64,000 nt of DNA from Candidatus Palauibacter soopunensis (GCF_947581735.1 NZ_CANPVT010000002.1:441511-505510), one strand, 5' to 3'; shown: positions 8,663-17,531, numbered from the stretch's first letter. Numbers and translations: made by a program. The notes: generated by a model from the sequence alone, not told the origin.

Positions 8663-9829
8663 GTGTGGACGAGCATCGCGGGGACCGTCATCTACAGCGA
8701 ACTCAAGGTTGGCCGGCTCGATGAAGTGAAACCTGCCGGTGCCGACGAGCCCCCGCTTCCCCGCCTCTCCGTGATCGTGGCGGCCCGGAACGAAGAACCG
8801 TCGGTGGAGGAGGCGCTCCGCTCACTGCTCGCCCTCCGCTACCCGGACTTCGAGGTTCTCTTCGTGAACGACCGCTCCGAGGATCGCACGGGCGAAATCG
8901 CCGCACGATTGGCGGTCGAGGACGACCGGCTCTCGGTGATCGACGTGGAGGAGCTTCCCCCCGGCTGGTTCGGGAAGAATCACGCCGCCCAGCGGGGTGC
9001 GGACGCGGCGGCGGGAGAGCTTCTGCTCTTCACCGATGGCGACATCCGCTTTGCGCCAGAGGCCGTCTCTCTCGGTGTGCGACACCTCATGCGCGAGCGC
9101 CTCGATCATCTGAGCGCGGGCCCTGGAATCGTGGTCGGCGGCCGCATGCTTCGGGCCTCCATGATGGCCCTCCGCCTCTGCATCTCCGCCACGATGCGTC
9201 TCTGGAAAGTCCGCGACCCCCGGAGTTCGGCTTTCATGGGCGTCGGTGCCTACACGCTCATGCGCGCCGACGCCTACCATGCCGTCGGTGGCCACCGAAG
9301 CGTCGCTCTGCGGCCCGACGAGGATCTGAGAATGGGGCAACTCGTGAAGACCTCGGGGCTGCGGTCGGACTTCCTCAACGGCGAAGCGATGATCTCGTGC
9401 CCCTGGTACGATTCCCTCGGAGGCTTCATTCGTGGGACCGAAAAGAACCTCTTTGCCGCGCGAAACTACCGTCTCTCGGAGGCGCTGGTCGCCAGCGCCG
9501 GGCTGTTGTGGCTTGCCATCGCCCCCATCGTCCTGACACCGCCGCTGTGGGCCACCGGCGAGATCGCGCCTGCCGCCATCTTCGCTACGTGCCTCCTCAT
9601 CGGCTGGTTGCCGGCGATCACCGTACTCAGGGACAAGGCCCACCCCTGGTGGACCGGCCTCCTCCTTCCGCCCGCGATCGTGATCGTGGCGTACACGCTG
9701 TTGCGGTCCACGGTTGTCGCCGTGGTGCGAGGCGTCGCGTGGGGAGGTCCTCCGATCCCCCTCTCCGAGCTGCGCGGGGAGCCCGATCCCACCGCGAGCA
9801 ATCCCCGGGAAGGCGATCACGTTCCTTGA
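8663..9829 (+). CDS. Membrane glycosyltransferase, family 2
   Basis: This GT-A family 2 glycosyltransferase is membrane anchored. It shows RLSVIVAARNEEPSVEEALRS at the start of the nucleotide-sugar fold, FVNDRSEDRTGEIA, the DxD-like LLLFTDGDIRFAP and the late acceptor-site acidic pair LRPDEDLRMGQLVK. The C-terminal third has three hydrophobic helices. The layout, including ELPPGWFGKNHAAQRGA, resembles hopanoid- or carotenoid-associated transferases (HpnB/CrtQ type), but the acceptor is not known. GTG 8663 is the only canonical start before the catalytic domain, and it trims the first helix. The gene faces argR tail to tail. Confidence 0.75.
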   Translation: MWTSIAGTVIYSELKVGRLDEVKPAGADEPPLPRLSVIVAARNEEPSVEEALRSLLALRYPDFEVLFVNDRSEDRTGEIAARLAVEDDRLSVIDVEELPPGWFGKNHAAQRGADAAAGELLLFTDGDIRFAPEAVSLGVRHLMRERLDHLSAGPGIVVGGRMLRASMMALRLCISATMRLWKVRDPRSSAFMGVGAYTLMRADAYHAVGGHRSVALRPDEDLRMGQLVKTSGLRSDFLNGEAMISCPWYDSLGGFIRGTEKNLFAARNYRLSEALVASAGLLWLAIAPIVLTPPLWATGEIAPAAIFATCLLIGWLPAITVLRDKAHPWWTGLLLPPAIVIVAYTLLRSTVVAVVRGVAWGGPPIPLSELRGEPDPTASNPREGDHVP

Positions 9830-9858
9830 TCGACCTCATTTCCGTCGCGGGCGCGGGC

Positions 9859-10326
9859 TCAGAGGTTGGCGAGCGACCTCAGTTCGTCCACGAGTTGGGA
9901 CCGGACCTTCGCGTCGCGGCACAGCACGAGGATCGTGTCGTCTCCCGCCACCGTCGCAAGGACGCCATCAAGATCCGCCTCATCGAGGGCGATCGCGACG
10001 GCGTTGGCGCAGCCGCTCAGCGTGCGAATCGCGAACAGCGCGTCACCCGGGCCGACATCCAGCGCCAGTTCGCTCAGCGTCGCGGCCAGCATGCGTTGGG
10101 GGCAGGGCGGCGTCGTGTCCCGCCCTCGACGCTGATACCTGGGCCCGCCGGAGCCGGGCCGCTTCACGATCCCGAGGCGCTGGAAGTCCCGCGACAGCGT
10201 TGTCTGAGTGGTCGAGATCCCCTCTCGCGCGAGCGCCGCCACGAGTTCGATCTGACTCCGGATCGGCTGGGTGTCGATGATATGCATAATCGCCCGCTCG
10301 CGGGTCCTGCGGCGCTCGGGCGTCAT
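9859..10326 (-). CDS. argR: Arginine repressor ArgR
   Basis: This 155-residue regulator has the full ArgR architecture. The N-terminal winged helix includes TTQTTLSRDFQRLGIVK. The C-terminal arginine-binding and oligomerisation domain includes RTLSGCANAVAIALDEAD and GVLATVAGDDTILVL, where the paired aspartates bind L-arginine in the family. It is the last gene of argG-argH-argR on this strand and overlaps argH by 4 bases (ATGA). The encoded repressor would bind the ARG box upstream of argG (13185-13202), closing an autoregulatory loop. Normal length. Confidence 0.93.
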   Translation of the reverse strand: MTPERRRTRERAIMHIIDTQPIRSQIELVAALAREGISTTQTTLSRDFQRLGIVKRPGSGGPRYQRRGRDTTPPCPQRMLAATLSELALDVGPGDALFAIRTLSGCANAVAIALDEADLDGVLATVAGDDTILVLCRDAKVRSQLVDELRSLANL

Positions 10327-11789
10327 GAGAGCACCCCCTCCAGCAGCCGTTCCTCGAGGTGGGCGCGCCGGATCGGCGGATCGCGGCGCGCGTCGAGCCA
10401 GGCTTCGAGGGCGGCCACTTCGCGGTCCACCTCCTGCAACTGCTCCAGCACGCGCCCCGGCGCTGGCCCGCCGGGCGAATCGTGCGCGGCGACGGCGGCG
10501 GTCGGCCGCAGCACGCCGTGCACGTCGTCACCCGCGGACGGACAGCACGTCCTCAGCGCCTCGAGGTCCAGATCCCACAGTTCCACGCCGCGTTCTTCAG
10601 CCATCCGTACTGCTTCTCCCACTTGATGGTGTGCCGTCCGGAACGGGACGCCGCGGCGGACGAGATGGTCGGCGAGTTCGGTGGCGGTCAGCATCCCGCC
10701 CCCGAGCGCGGCCTCCATGACGTCCGTCCGGTAGTTGACGCCCCGCGCGACCGCGATCGCCGCCGCGAGCGACCAGTCCGCCGTATCGAGCGTGTCGAAG
10801 AGGCGTTCCTTGTCTTCCTGAAAGTCGCTGTTGAAGGTGAGCGGAAGACCCTTCATCAGCGCGAGCAGCGCGGTCACGTTCCCGATTGTCCGGGCCGACT
10901 TCCCGCGCAGGATCTCGGCCGCCTCGGGGTTCTTTTTCTGTGGCATGATGCTGCTGCCCTGCGCCACCGAGTCGTCGAGTTCGATGAACCCGAACTCCCG
11001 CGTCGACCAGAGCACGATCTCATCCGCCCAGCGCGAGAGGTGGATCGCGACCATGGCGCACGCGTAGGCCGCGTCGAGCACATAGTCGCGGTCGCCGACG
11101 GTGTGCATGCTGTTCGCGAAGGTGCGGTCGAGCCCGAGCAGGGCGGCGCTGCGGGCCGGATCGATCGGGAACGACGTGCCGGCGAGCGCCCCCGCGCCGA
11201 GCGGCGACACGCCCGCCAGCCGGTGAGCGGCCCGGAGCCGCCCCGCGTCGGCGCCGAGCGAGGCCACGTGGGCGAGAAGGTGGTGCGCGAGGCTCACCGG
11301 CTGCCCGCGCTGGAGGTGCGTATAGCCGGGCAGAAAGGTCTCGCGATGCGAGGCCGCCTGGCCGGTCAGCACGCGCTGCAACCCGGCGATGCCGGAGAGG
11401 ATGTCCTCGAGGCGCTCGCGCACATACAGCCTCAGCGCGACCGCCGTCTGATCGTTCCGGCTTCTCGCCGTGTGGAGCCGCTGGCCGGCGTCCCCCACGC
11501 GTTCGACGAGCGTGCGTTCGATCCACGTGTGCACGTCCTCATCCGGGCCTTCGACCTCGAGTTCCCCGGTCTCCACCTCCCGCAGGATCTCCGACAGGCC
11601 GGACAGGATCAGGTCGCTGTCGCTCCCGGAGAGGATCTCCGTCTCGCGCAGCATGCGGGCGTGCGCAAGGCTCGCGAGGAGGTCGTGCCGGACCAGCCTG
11701 CGGTCGAACGGCAGCGAGTTCGTGAACTCCTGGATCGCCGGATGTACGGGAGCCGCGAAGCGCCCTCCCCAGAGAACGTCATCCGGCAT
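10323..11789 (-). CDS. argH: Argininosuccinate lyase
   Basis: This 488-residue enzyme performs the last step of arginine synthesis, splitting argininosuccinate into arginine and fumarate in the cytoplasm. The superfamily signature GSSIMPQKKNPEAAEI with its catalytic serine loop is intact, as are TARSRNDQTAVALRLYVRE and GYTHLQRGQPVSLAHHL. I start at ATG 11789 (MPDDVLWGGRF), the usual family N-terminus; the frame is open further upstream only by chance. It lies 8 bases after argG and overlaps argR. The length is slightly above the usual 460, with a short C-terminal extension. Confidence 0.95.
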   Translation of the reverse strand: MPDDVLWGGRFAAPVHPAIQEFTNSLPFDRRLVRHDLLASLAHARMLRETEILSGSDSDLILSGLSEILREVETGELEVEGPDEDVHTWIERTLVERVGDAGQRLHTARSRNDQTAVALRLYVRERLEDILSGIAGLQRVLTGQAASHRETFLPGYTHLQRGQPVSLAHHLLAHVASLGADAGRLRAAHRLAGVSPLGAGALAGTSFPIDPARSAALLGLDRTFANSMHTVGDRDYVLDAAYACAMVAIHLSRWADEIVLWSTREFGFIELDDSVAQGSSIMPQKKNPEAAEILRGKSARTIGNVTALLALMKGLPLTFNSDFQEDKERLFDTLDTADWSLAAAIAVARGVNYRTDVMEAALGGGMLTATELADHLVRRGVPFRTAHHQVGEAVRMAEERGVELWDLDLEALRTCCPSAGDDVHGVLRPTAAVAAHDSPGGPAPGRVLEQLQEVDREVAALEAWLDARRDPPIRRAHLEERLLEGVLS

Positions 11790-11797
11790 CGGACGGT

Positions 11798-13123
11798 TCA
11801 GCCTGAGCCGGACGCCACCGCCCGCCGGGGCCGCTGGATCGGCGTCGACGAAGTCCGCGCCGCCTCGACGGAGGCGGTCGCGGCCCAGTCCCGCCCGCCG
11901 TCCGCCGCCGCGGCCCGCACCCGCGCGGCGAGACTCGAGGGGAGGCCCCACAGGCGGACGAACCCGCCGGCATCGGCCTGATCGTAGACCGCGTCCTCCT
12001 CGAACGTGGCGAGATCCTCCCGGTACAGCGAGAACCGGGACGTCCGCGCCACGGGCATCGCGGAACCCTTGAACAGCCGCACGGTCACGTCTCCGGTCGA
12101 CATGGCGTGCGCCTCGTCGAGGAACGCGTCGAACGCGGCCCGCAGCGGCGAGAACCAGAGACCCTGGTAGACGAGTTCCCCATACCGGTCGGCGATGCCG
12201 CGCTTGAAGCCCGCCGTGTCCCGGTCGAGCGTGAGCGCCTCCAGGTCCGCGAGCGCGGCGAGGAGCACGGTCCCGGCCGGCGTCTCATAGACCCCGCGGC
12301 TCTTCATGCCGACGAGCCGGTTCTCCACGAGGTCGACCCGCCCCACGCCGTGGGCTCCGGCCGTCTCGTTCAGGCTCCGAACGAGCGCCACCGGATCGAG
12401 GGTTTCACCGTTGAGCGCGACGGGAACCCCGCGCTCGAACGAGATCACGACGTCCTCCGGCGTGTCCGGCGCCTTGGCCGGGTCGACCGTCAGTTCGCGC
12501 AACTCGTCGGGCGTCGCCGCGGTCGGGTTCTCGAGGATGCCGCCCTCGAACGACGTGTGCCACAGATTCCGGTCGATGCTGTAGAGCTTCCGAGGGCTCC
12601 CCGGCACCGGGATGCCGCGCTCCGCGGCGTACGCGAAGGCGTCCTCGCGCGACGTGATCTCCCACTCGCGCCAGGGGGCGATGACGGTCAAGTCCGGAGC
12701 GAGCGCCTGGTAGGCGAGTTCGAAGCGGACCTGGTCGTTGCCCTTTCCGGTGCAGCCGTGCGCGACGGCGTCGCAGTCGAACTCCCGCGCGACCTCGACC
12801 TGGGCGGCCGCGATCACGGGCCGGGCCAGAGACGTCCCGAGCAGGTATCGGCCCTCGTACACGGCCCCCGCCTTGAGCGCCGGGAACGCGCACTCGGTGA
12901 GGAACCTCTCGCGGAGATCGATGACGCGGCAGGCGGCGGCCCCCGTCGCCAGCGCCTTCTCGCGGATCTCGTCGAAGTCTTCCCGCTGTCCGACGTCCAC
13001 GACGGCGGCGACGACTTCGCAGCCGTAGTTCTCCTTCAACCAGGTGACCATCACGGACGTGTCGAGGCCGCCGGAATACGCCAGGGCGACCCGTTTCACG
13101 TTCTTCGTCGTGCGTGTATTCAT
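11798..13123 (-). CDS. argG: Argininosuccinate synthase
   Basis: This 441-residue enzyme condenses citrulline and aspartate with ATP. The PP-loop VALAYSGGLDTSVMVTWLK is at the N-terminus and HGCTGKGNDQVRFELAY follows. A C-terminal tail of about 35 residues rich in Ala and Arg goes beyond the usual fold. I start at ATG 13123, preceded by AGGATCG in the leader, rather than the further upstream codon at 13201, which would translate the promoter. It is the first gene of the argGHR operon. The 97-base gap before it holds an AT-rich promoter and an ARG box. Confidence 0.95.
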   Translation of the reverse strand: MNTRTTKNVKRVALAYSGGLDTSVMVTWLKENYGCEVVAAVVDVGQREDFDEIREKALATGAAACRVIDLRERFLTECAFPALKAGAVYEGRYLLGTSLARPVIAAAQVEVAREFDCDAVAHGCTGKGNDQVRFELAYQALAPDLTVIAPWREWEITSREDAFAYAAERGIPVPGSPRKLYSIDRNLWHTSFEGGILENPTAATPDELRELTVDPAKAPDTPEDVVISFERGVPVALNGETLDPVALVRSLNETAGAHGVGRVDLVENRLVGMKSRGVYETPAGTVLLAALADLEALTLDRDTAGFKRGIADRYGELVYQGLWFSPLRAAFDAFLDEAHAMSTGDVTVRLFKGSAMPVARTSRFSLYREDLATFEEDAVYDQADAGGFVRLWGLPSSLAARVRAAAADGGRDWAATASVEAARTSSTPIQRPRRAVASGSG

Positions 13124-13170
13124 GCGGCGATCCTGAAATGGCAGTTGGGCGGATTCATTCAAGGGGCGGA

Positions 13171-13202
13171 AATATATACAGCCGAATGAATAAATATGCA
13201 AC
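13171..13202 (-). promoter_or_regulatory. argG promoter with overlapping ARG box
   Basis: On the minus strand, TTGCAT (13201-13196) sits 17 bases from TATATA (13178-13173), a sigma-70-like pair; TATATT two bases further on is an alternative -10. Overlapping it is AATGAATAAATATGCAAC (13185-13202), whose 14-base core matches the ArgR consensus TGAAT-WWWW-ATTCA at all positions but one. A further half-site (ATTCA) lies at 13153-13157. Binding there would block RNA polymerase, consistent with arginine repression of argGHR. The low GC of this spot stands out from its surroundings. Confidence 0.65.
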
Positions 13203-13220
13203 TAGATGAGCACCGCCAGG

Positions 13221-14570
13221 TCAGACCCGAACCGCGAGCCCGTCGTGGAGGGCCGTGCGGTAGGCCTTGAACGCGGGCACGAAGCCCATCAGGAATCCGG
13301 CCGTCACCACGGCGCCGAGGAGGAGAAGCTCAATGGGGCCGGGCGGCCGGATCGGGATGAAGAGCCCCACCTGCGCCTCGACGATGGACTGCCCGGCCGC
13401 GAGCAGCCCGTACACGACCGCGAGTCCCGCGAGCGCCCCCGCCGCGGCCAGGCATACTGACTCGAGCACGAGCAGGGCGAGGATCCGGTTCGGTCCGGCT
13501 CCGACGGCGCGCAGGATCGCCATCTCCCGCCGGCGCTCGTTGAGCGACGTGTAGAGTGAGACCAGCATCCCCAGCAGCCCCACCAGGACGACGAAGATGG
13601 CCACCAGCCGGAGGCCGGTCTCGGCATAGCCCAGGCCCTGCCACATCTCGTTCAGCGCGACTCCGGGGAGCACGGCCATCATCGGCTCGTCCTCGAAGTC
13701 GTTGATATCGCGCTGCAACTGGAGTACGTCCCGACGGTCGGTCGTGCCCACGAAGAACGAGGTCACCTGCGTGACTTCGACGTCCTCGATCGAGACGTCC
13801 TCCGCGTGAGCATGGCCGTCGTCCGCGGGGGCCGCTTCGGCCTCTTGGTCGTGGGCGTGGCCATCGTCCGCGGGGGCCGCTTCCGCCTCGTCGTCGTGGG
13901 CGAGTTCGTCGTCCGGCGCTGGCGGCACACCGTCCTCCCAGTGGATGGCCTCCATGCCCTCGAGGGTCACGTAGATGGCGCGGTCGACGGGCGTGAACGT
14001 CTTGTCGATGATGCCCACCACCGTGAAGGGCATGTGGTCGTGGGTCACGAAGCCCAGTTCGCCGAGGCCGTGCGTCACCGAGATCTCGTCGCCCATCGCG
14101 TAGTTCAGCTCGGCCGCCACGTCCGCGCCCAGCGTCACGTCGAACAGGTCCGTGTTCCCCCGCCCCTCCGCCAGCGTGATTTCCTGACCTCCGCGGTAGC
14201 GGTAGTGCCGATAGAAGTCCTCGTTCGTGCCGACAACCCGGAATCCCCGGTGGCTGTCCCCGAGGCTGTAGGGGATCGTCCACTCGACCGCGGGGTGCTC
14301 CGCCCACTCCCTGTAGGCCTCCCACGAGACGTTCTCCGTCGGCGCTCCCATGCCGAAGACCGAATACAGAAGCAACTGGATCGTGCCGCCCTTGGTGCCC
14401 ACGATCAGGTCGGTCTGGCTGATCGTGTTGGAGAAGCTCTCGCGCATGCCCACGCGCACGTTCTCCACGCCGATCAGGAGAGCGAAGCTGAGGGCGATGG
14501 AACTCACCGTGAGCGAGGTGCTGAAGGCGCGATTGCGGAGCGACTTGAGGGCGAGGTCGAACACCAGCAT
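13221..14570 (-). CDS. ABC transporter permease, FtsX/MacB type, with His-rich insert
   Basis: This 449-residue permease has the FtsX-like layout: one N-terminal helix, a large periplasmic MacB-type domain (about residues 45-310) and three C-terminal helices beginning around LRLVAIFVVLVGLLGML and including the ERRREMAILRAVGA coupling region. Inside the periplasmic domain, about residues 222-258 form an acidic, His-rich tandem duplication containing EAEAAPADDGHAHDQ. ATG 14570 overlaps the stop of the ATPase gene by one base (TGATG), so the two are coupled. The neighbouring DUF3299 gene and the histidines suggest metal (zinc) handling rather than lipoprotein release. That role is inference. Confidence 0.82.
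   Translation of the reverse strand: MLVFDLALKSLRNRAFSTSLTVSSIALSFALLIGVENVRVGMRESFSNTISQTDLIVGTKGGTIQLLLYSVFGMGAPTENVSWEAYREWAEHPAVEWTIPYSLGDSHRGFRVVGTNEDFYRHYRYRGGQEITLAEGRGNTDLFDVTLGADVAAELNYAMGDEISVTHGLGELGFVTHDHMPFTVVGIIDKTFTPVDRAIYVTLEGMEAIHWEDGVPPAPDDELAHDDEAEAAPADDGHAHDQEAEAAPADDGHAHAEDVSIEDVEVTQVTSFFVGTTDRRDVLQLQRDINDFEDEPMMAVLPGVALNEMWQGLGYAETGLRLVAIFVVLVGLLGMLVSLYTSLNERRREMAILRAVGAGPNRILALLVLESVCLAAAGALAGLAVVYGLLAAGQSIVEAQVGLFIPIRPPGPIELLLLGAVVTAGFLMGFVPAFKAYRTALHDGLAVRV
13812..13902 (-). repeat. 45-bp tandem duplication encoding a His/Asp-rich segment
   Basis: Two nearly identical 45-bp units lie head to tail inside the permease gene, each encoding EAEAAPADDGHAHD-type sequence. 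The reading frame is preserved. The few differences between copies are mostly silent or conservative, which suggests the peptide is under selection. Confidence 0.75.
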
Positions 14571-15253
14571 CAGGGCACCGCCTTGTTGACGTCGGGGAGG
14601 GAGATGGTGCGGGAGAACATGCCCTCCAGCGTGCGGTCGTGGCTCACGAACATCAGCGTGGAGCCGGCGCGCTCGCACTCCTGGAAGAGCAGTTCGAGGA
14701 AGGCCTCCCGGCGGTCGAAGTCCAGGGAGGAGGTCGGTTCATCGGCGACGATGATCTCGGGCGACCCGATGAGCGCCCGGCAGGCGGCGACCCGCTGCTG
14801 CTGGCCCACCGAGAGTTCCGTCACCGGCTTCTTCAGCAGATCGCCGATGTGGAGGTGATCGGCCAGCAGCGCGGCGGTCTCCTTTACGCCCGCGCCGTCC
14901 AGGCGGGCTCGGCGTCCCGCGCTCATGCGCGCCGGGAGCGCGATGTTGTCGAGTACCGAAAGGTAGGGGATGAGGTTGAACATCTGGAAGACATAGCCGA
15001 TGTGCTCCGCCCGGAAGGCGTCCCGCTGTGCGCCCGAGAGCGACGCGAGATCCTTGCCGAGAACCCTGACCTCGCCTTCGTTCGCTTCCAGGACCCCCGC
15101 CAGCACGCCGAGCAGCGTGGTCTTGCCGCTCCCGCTGGGACCGAACAGGAACGCGCGCGCCCCCCGCTCGAGTGTCAGTTCGCGGATGTCCAGCACCCAG
15201 GGGCCGCCGCCGTAGCGGAAGCGCAGGCCCCGGAGGTCGATTGCGAGACTCAC
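14570..15253 (-). CDS. ABC transporter ATP-binding protein, LolD/MacB type
   Basis: This 227-residue ATPase has the complete motif set: Walker A GPSGSGKTT, a Q-loop at QMFNLIPYLSVLDNIALP, signature ELSVGQQQRVAACRAL, Walker B EIIVADEPTSSLD and the H-loop MFVSHDRTLEGMF. It energises the FtsX-type permease encoded directly downstream with a 1-base overlap. It is preceded by a DUF3299 gene 33 bases away on the same strand. In other bacteria, DUF3299 genes often accompany this kind of ABC pair. The transported or mechanically gated substrate is not known; zinc is my best guess from context. Confidence 0.87.
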   Translation of the reverse strand: MSLAIDLRGLRFRYGGGPWVLDIRELTLERGARAFLFGPSGSGKTTLLGVLAGVLEANEGEVRVLGKDLASLSGAQRDAFRAEHIGYVFQMFNLIPYLSVLDNIALPARMSAGRRARLDGAGVKETAALLADHLHIGDLLKKPVTELSVGQQQRVAACRALIGSPEIIVADEPTSSLDFDRREAFLELLFQECERAGSTLMFVSHDRTLEGMFSRTISLPDVNKAVP

Positions 15254-15286
15254 GCGCTCAGGGCGGGCACGTGGCCGCAGCGCGGA

Positions 15287-15790
15287 TCAGGAGCCGTACG
15301 GATAGACCCGCTGGCCGGCGAGGGTGAAGCCGACGTAGCCGTACACGCTCTCCGTCAACTCGATCTCGAGCACCCCTTCGACCCAAACCGGGTTCCACCC
15401 GTCCAGCTTCGCCCGCTTGCCCTCATCCATCTCGATGTAGACGAGCTGGTTGGGCGGGGGAGGCGGCGTGTGGATGCAGGCGCCGACATAGGGCACGAGC
15501 AGGAACTCCGTCGCCGAGGACGCCCAGTCTTCGAGCGGCACCGTGAATCCGGGGATCTTGACGAGTTTGCCCGCGAGCGCCGCCAACTCCTCGCTCGGCT
15601 CGCCGGTGCGGTAGTTGAGGCTGGCCAGAAGGCGCCAGCCTACCTCGGTGGGATCGTCGTCCGATGCGACAGGCGGTGCGTCGACCGGGGGCTCCGTGAC
15701 CGCCGCCGGAGGGCCGCCCGCGCCGGCAAGGGTCACCACGAGCAGCATGGCGGCGGCTGTCGAGAGAAGTCTGCGGCTCGCGTCGATCAT
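15287..15790 (-). CDS. DUF3299 exported protein
   Basis: This 167-residue protein has an N-terminal signal peptide (LLSTAAAMLLVVTLAGAGG) and the DUF3299 hallmark YVGACIHTPPPPPNQLVYI, a conserved segment with Cys and His that could bind metal. It is probably periplasmic. ATG 15790 is used; the longer frame to 16018 runs into the upstream gene. DUF3299 proteins are of unknown function but recur beside FtsX-type ABC transporters, as here. I recall related clusters linked to zinc uptake (Zrg-type) in Vibrio, which would fit the His-rich permease. Confidence 0.78.
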   Translation of the reverse strand: MIDASRRLLSTAAAMLLVVTLAGAGGPPAAVTEPPVDAPPVASDDDPTEVGWRLLASLNYRTGEPSEELAALAGKLVKIPGFTVPLEDWASSATEFLLVPYVGACIHTPPPPPNQLVYIEMDEGKRAKLDGWNPVWVEGVLEIELTESVYGYVGFTLAGQRVYPYGS

Positions 15791-15815
15791 CGGAAAACTC
15801 CGGCTGTGAAAGTCC

Positions 15816-17450
15816 TCAGTTCGATCCCGGTCTGTCCTGCCGGTCCTCCTCGGAAGCCGGCCGCGAGAGCGTCGGATATTTGATACCCAGTTGATCAAGA
15901 TACGTGTCGAAGCGCGTCTCGTCATAATAGAACGGTTCCAGGAGCGGACGGAACGTGTCCATGATCTCCCTGTTGAGATCGATCGGGGGCGGGTCGTCCG
16001 GGCCGATGAAGGGAACATACTCCACGCCTGAGGTCTGTTCCTCCCGGAAGTAGGTCCACGCCTCCTCGACCAGCTCCGGCTGGGCGAAGAGCTGGAGCGC
16101 CGTGCGCGCCATGACCCGCGCGCCGGCGACCGCGCCCTTGTGCGCGATGGGAGTGGCCATCGCCATGGCGCTCGACCAGTGGTGACCCGGAAGCCCTGGC
16201 ACGTTCGACGGGAAGCGCAGGGTCACCGTGGGCACGTTCCACGAGATGTCGCCGATGTCGTCGGATCCGCCGCTCCGGCGCGGCCCCGGCTCGCCCAGTG
16301 GCGACAGGGCGATGGGCATCCCCGACGGGACGCTTCCCACCGATTCCTGCACGGCGCTCGCGAAGTCGTGGTCGTCCTCGGTCCACTCGGGCAGCCCGAC
16401 CTCCTCGATGTGTCCGTACATCGTTTCGGCCACGACCTTGTTGAAGTGGCGGGGCCAGGCGGCGCCGATGATCCGGTACGACATCTCGGTGTCGGTCATC
16501 AGGGCCGCGCCTTCCGCGATGCGGATGGCGGTGTCGAAGTTGCGCTTGATGTCCTCGTAGTCCATTTCGCGGATGAAATACCACACCGAAGCACTCGGCG
16601 GCACGACGTTCGGCTGATCGCCGCCGTCGCTGATCACGTAGTGGGAGCGCTGGTCGGGCCGCAGGTGCTCGCGCCGGAAGTTCCAGGCGACGTTCATCAG
16701 CTCGACCGCGTCGAGCGCGCTGCGGCCGCGCCAGGGAGCGCCCGCGCCGTGGGCGGCCTCGCCCTCGAAGGTGAACTCCACGGAGACGAGCCCGGTGCCG
16801 CTCCCCTGGCCCCAGTTCACCGACAGGTTGCTGCTCACGTGCGTGAAGAGGGTGACGTCGATGTCCTCGAGATAGCCGTCCCGCACGTACCAGGCCTTGG
16901 AGCCCAGCTGCTCCTCCGCGACTCCGGGCCAGAGCACGAGCGTTCCCTCGATGCCCTCGGCCTCCATGACGTCCTTCAGCGCGAGCGCCGCCACCACATT
17001 CACGGCCTGCCCGGAGTTGTGGCCCTCGCCGTGGCCGGGCGCGCCCGGAATCAGGGGGTCGTGATAGGCGACGCCGGGCTTCTGGTTGGCCTTCGGGATT
17101 CCATCGATGTCGGATCCGAAGGAGATGACCGGCTCGCCGCTGCCCCAGCGCGCGAACCAGCCGGTCGGGATGCCCACGGGCGCGTACTCGACCGTGAAGC
17201 CGTTCTCCTCCAGGATCCCGGTGATGTAGGCCGAGGTCTCGATCTCCTGCTGTCCCAGTTCGGAGAAGGAGAAGATCTTGTCGACCATGACCTGGGCCAG
17301 CTTGGCGCGCTCGAGCACGCCCTCTTCGACACGGGCCACGAGGGGCGCCAGTTCATCGTCGGAGAGGCCCTGCGCGGCCGCCAGGACGGTGGGGGCGGTG
17401 AGAAGGGCGACCAGCGCCGCTGCCAGTGTTCGTTTACCCATTTTGTCCAT
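15816..17450 (-). CDS. Exported M20-family amidohydrolase (AbgB-like)
   Basis: This is a 544-residue metal-dependent amidase of the M20/AbgB type. A signal peptide is seen (RTLAAALVALLTAPTVLAAAQ), so it acts in the periplasm or outside. Dinuclear metal-site motifs are present: SFGSDIDGIP, GHGEGHNSG, the catalytic GVAEEQLGSK and the late HHWSSAMAMATP. An inserted dimerisation domain carries FEGEAAHGAGAPWRGRSALD. The C-terminus is about 80 residues longer than AbgB. I start at ATG 17450 (MDKMGKR); ATG 17441 is also possible. It lies 81 bases after carB and 25 bases before the DUF3299 gene. The substrate, likely an N-acyl amino acid or aminobenzoyl-type amide, is unknown. Confidence 0.82.
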   Translation of the reverse strand: MDKMGKRTLAAALVALLTAPTVLAAAQGLSDDELAPLVARVEEGVLERAKLAQVMVDKIFSFSELGQQEIETSAYITGILEENGFTVEYAPVGIPTGWFARWGSGEPVISFGSDIDGIPKANQKPGVAYHDPLIPGAPGHGEGHNSGQAVNVVAALALKDVMEAEGIEGTLVLWPGVAEEQLGSKAWYVRDGYLEDIDVTLFTHVSSNLSVNWGQGSGTGLVSVEFTFEGEAAHGAGAPWRGRSALDAVELMNVAWNFRREHLRPDQRSHYVISDGGDQPNVVPPSASVWYFIREMDYEDIKRNFDTAIRIAEGAALMTDTEMSYRIIGAAWPRHFNKVVAETMYGHIEEVGLPEWTEDDHDFASAVQESVGSVPSGMPIALSPLGEPGPRRSGGSDDIGDISWNVPTVTLRFPSNVPGLPGHHWSSAMAMATPIAHKGAVAGARVMARTALQLFAQPELVEEAWTYFREEQTSGVEYVPFIGPDDPPPIDLNREIMDTFRPLLEPFYYDETRFDTYLDQLGIKYPTLSRPASEEDRQDRPGSN

Positions 17451-17531
17451 GGAGATACCGGGAAGAAGGGACCGGGAGGCGAAATAGTCTCGAAGCATAC
17501 GCACGGGCGACCCGCGTCGGAAAGTGGGCCG

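Noticed and set aside
13812-13902. The 45-bp repeat as a CRISPR or mobile element remnant
   Set aside because: There are only two direct copies without spacers, in frame within a gene.
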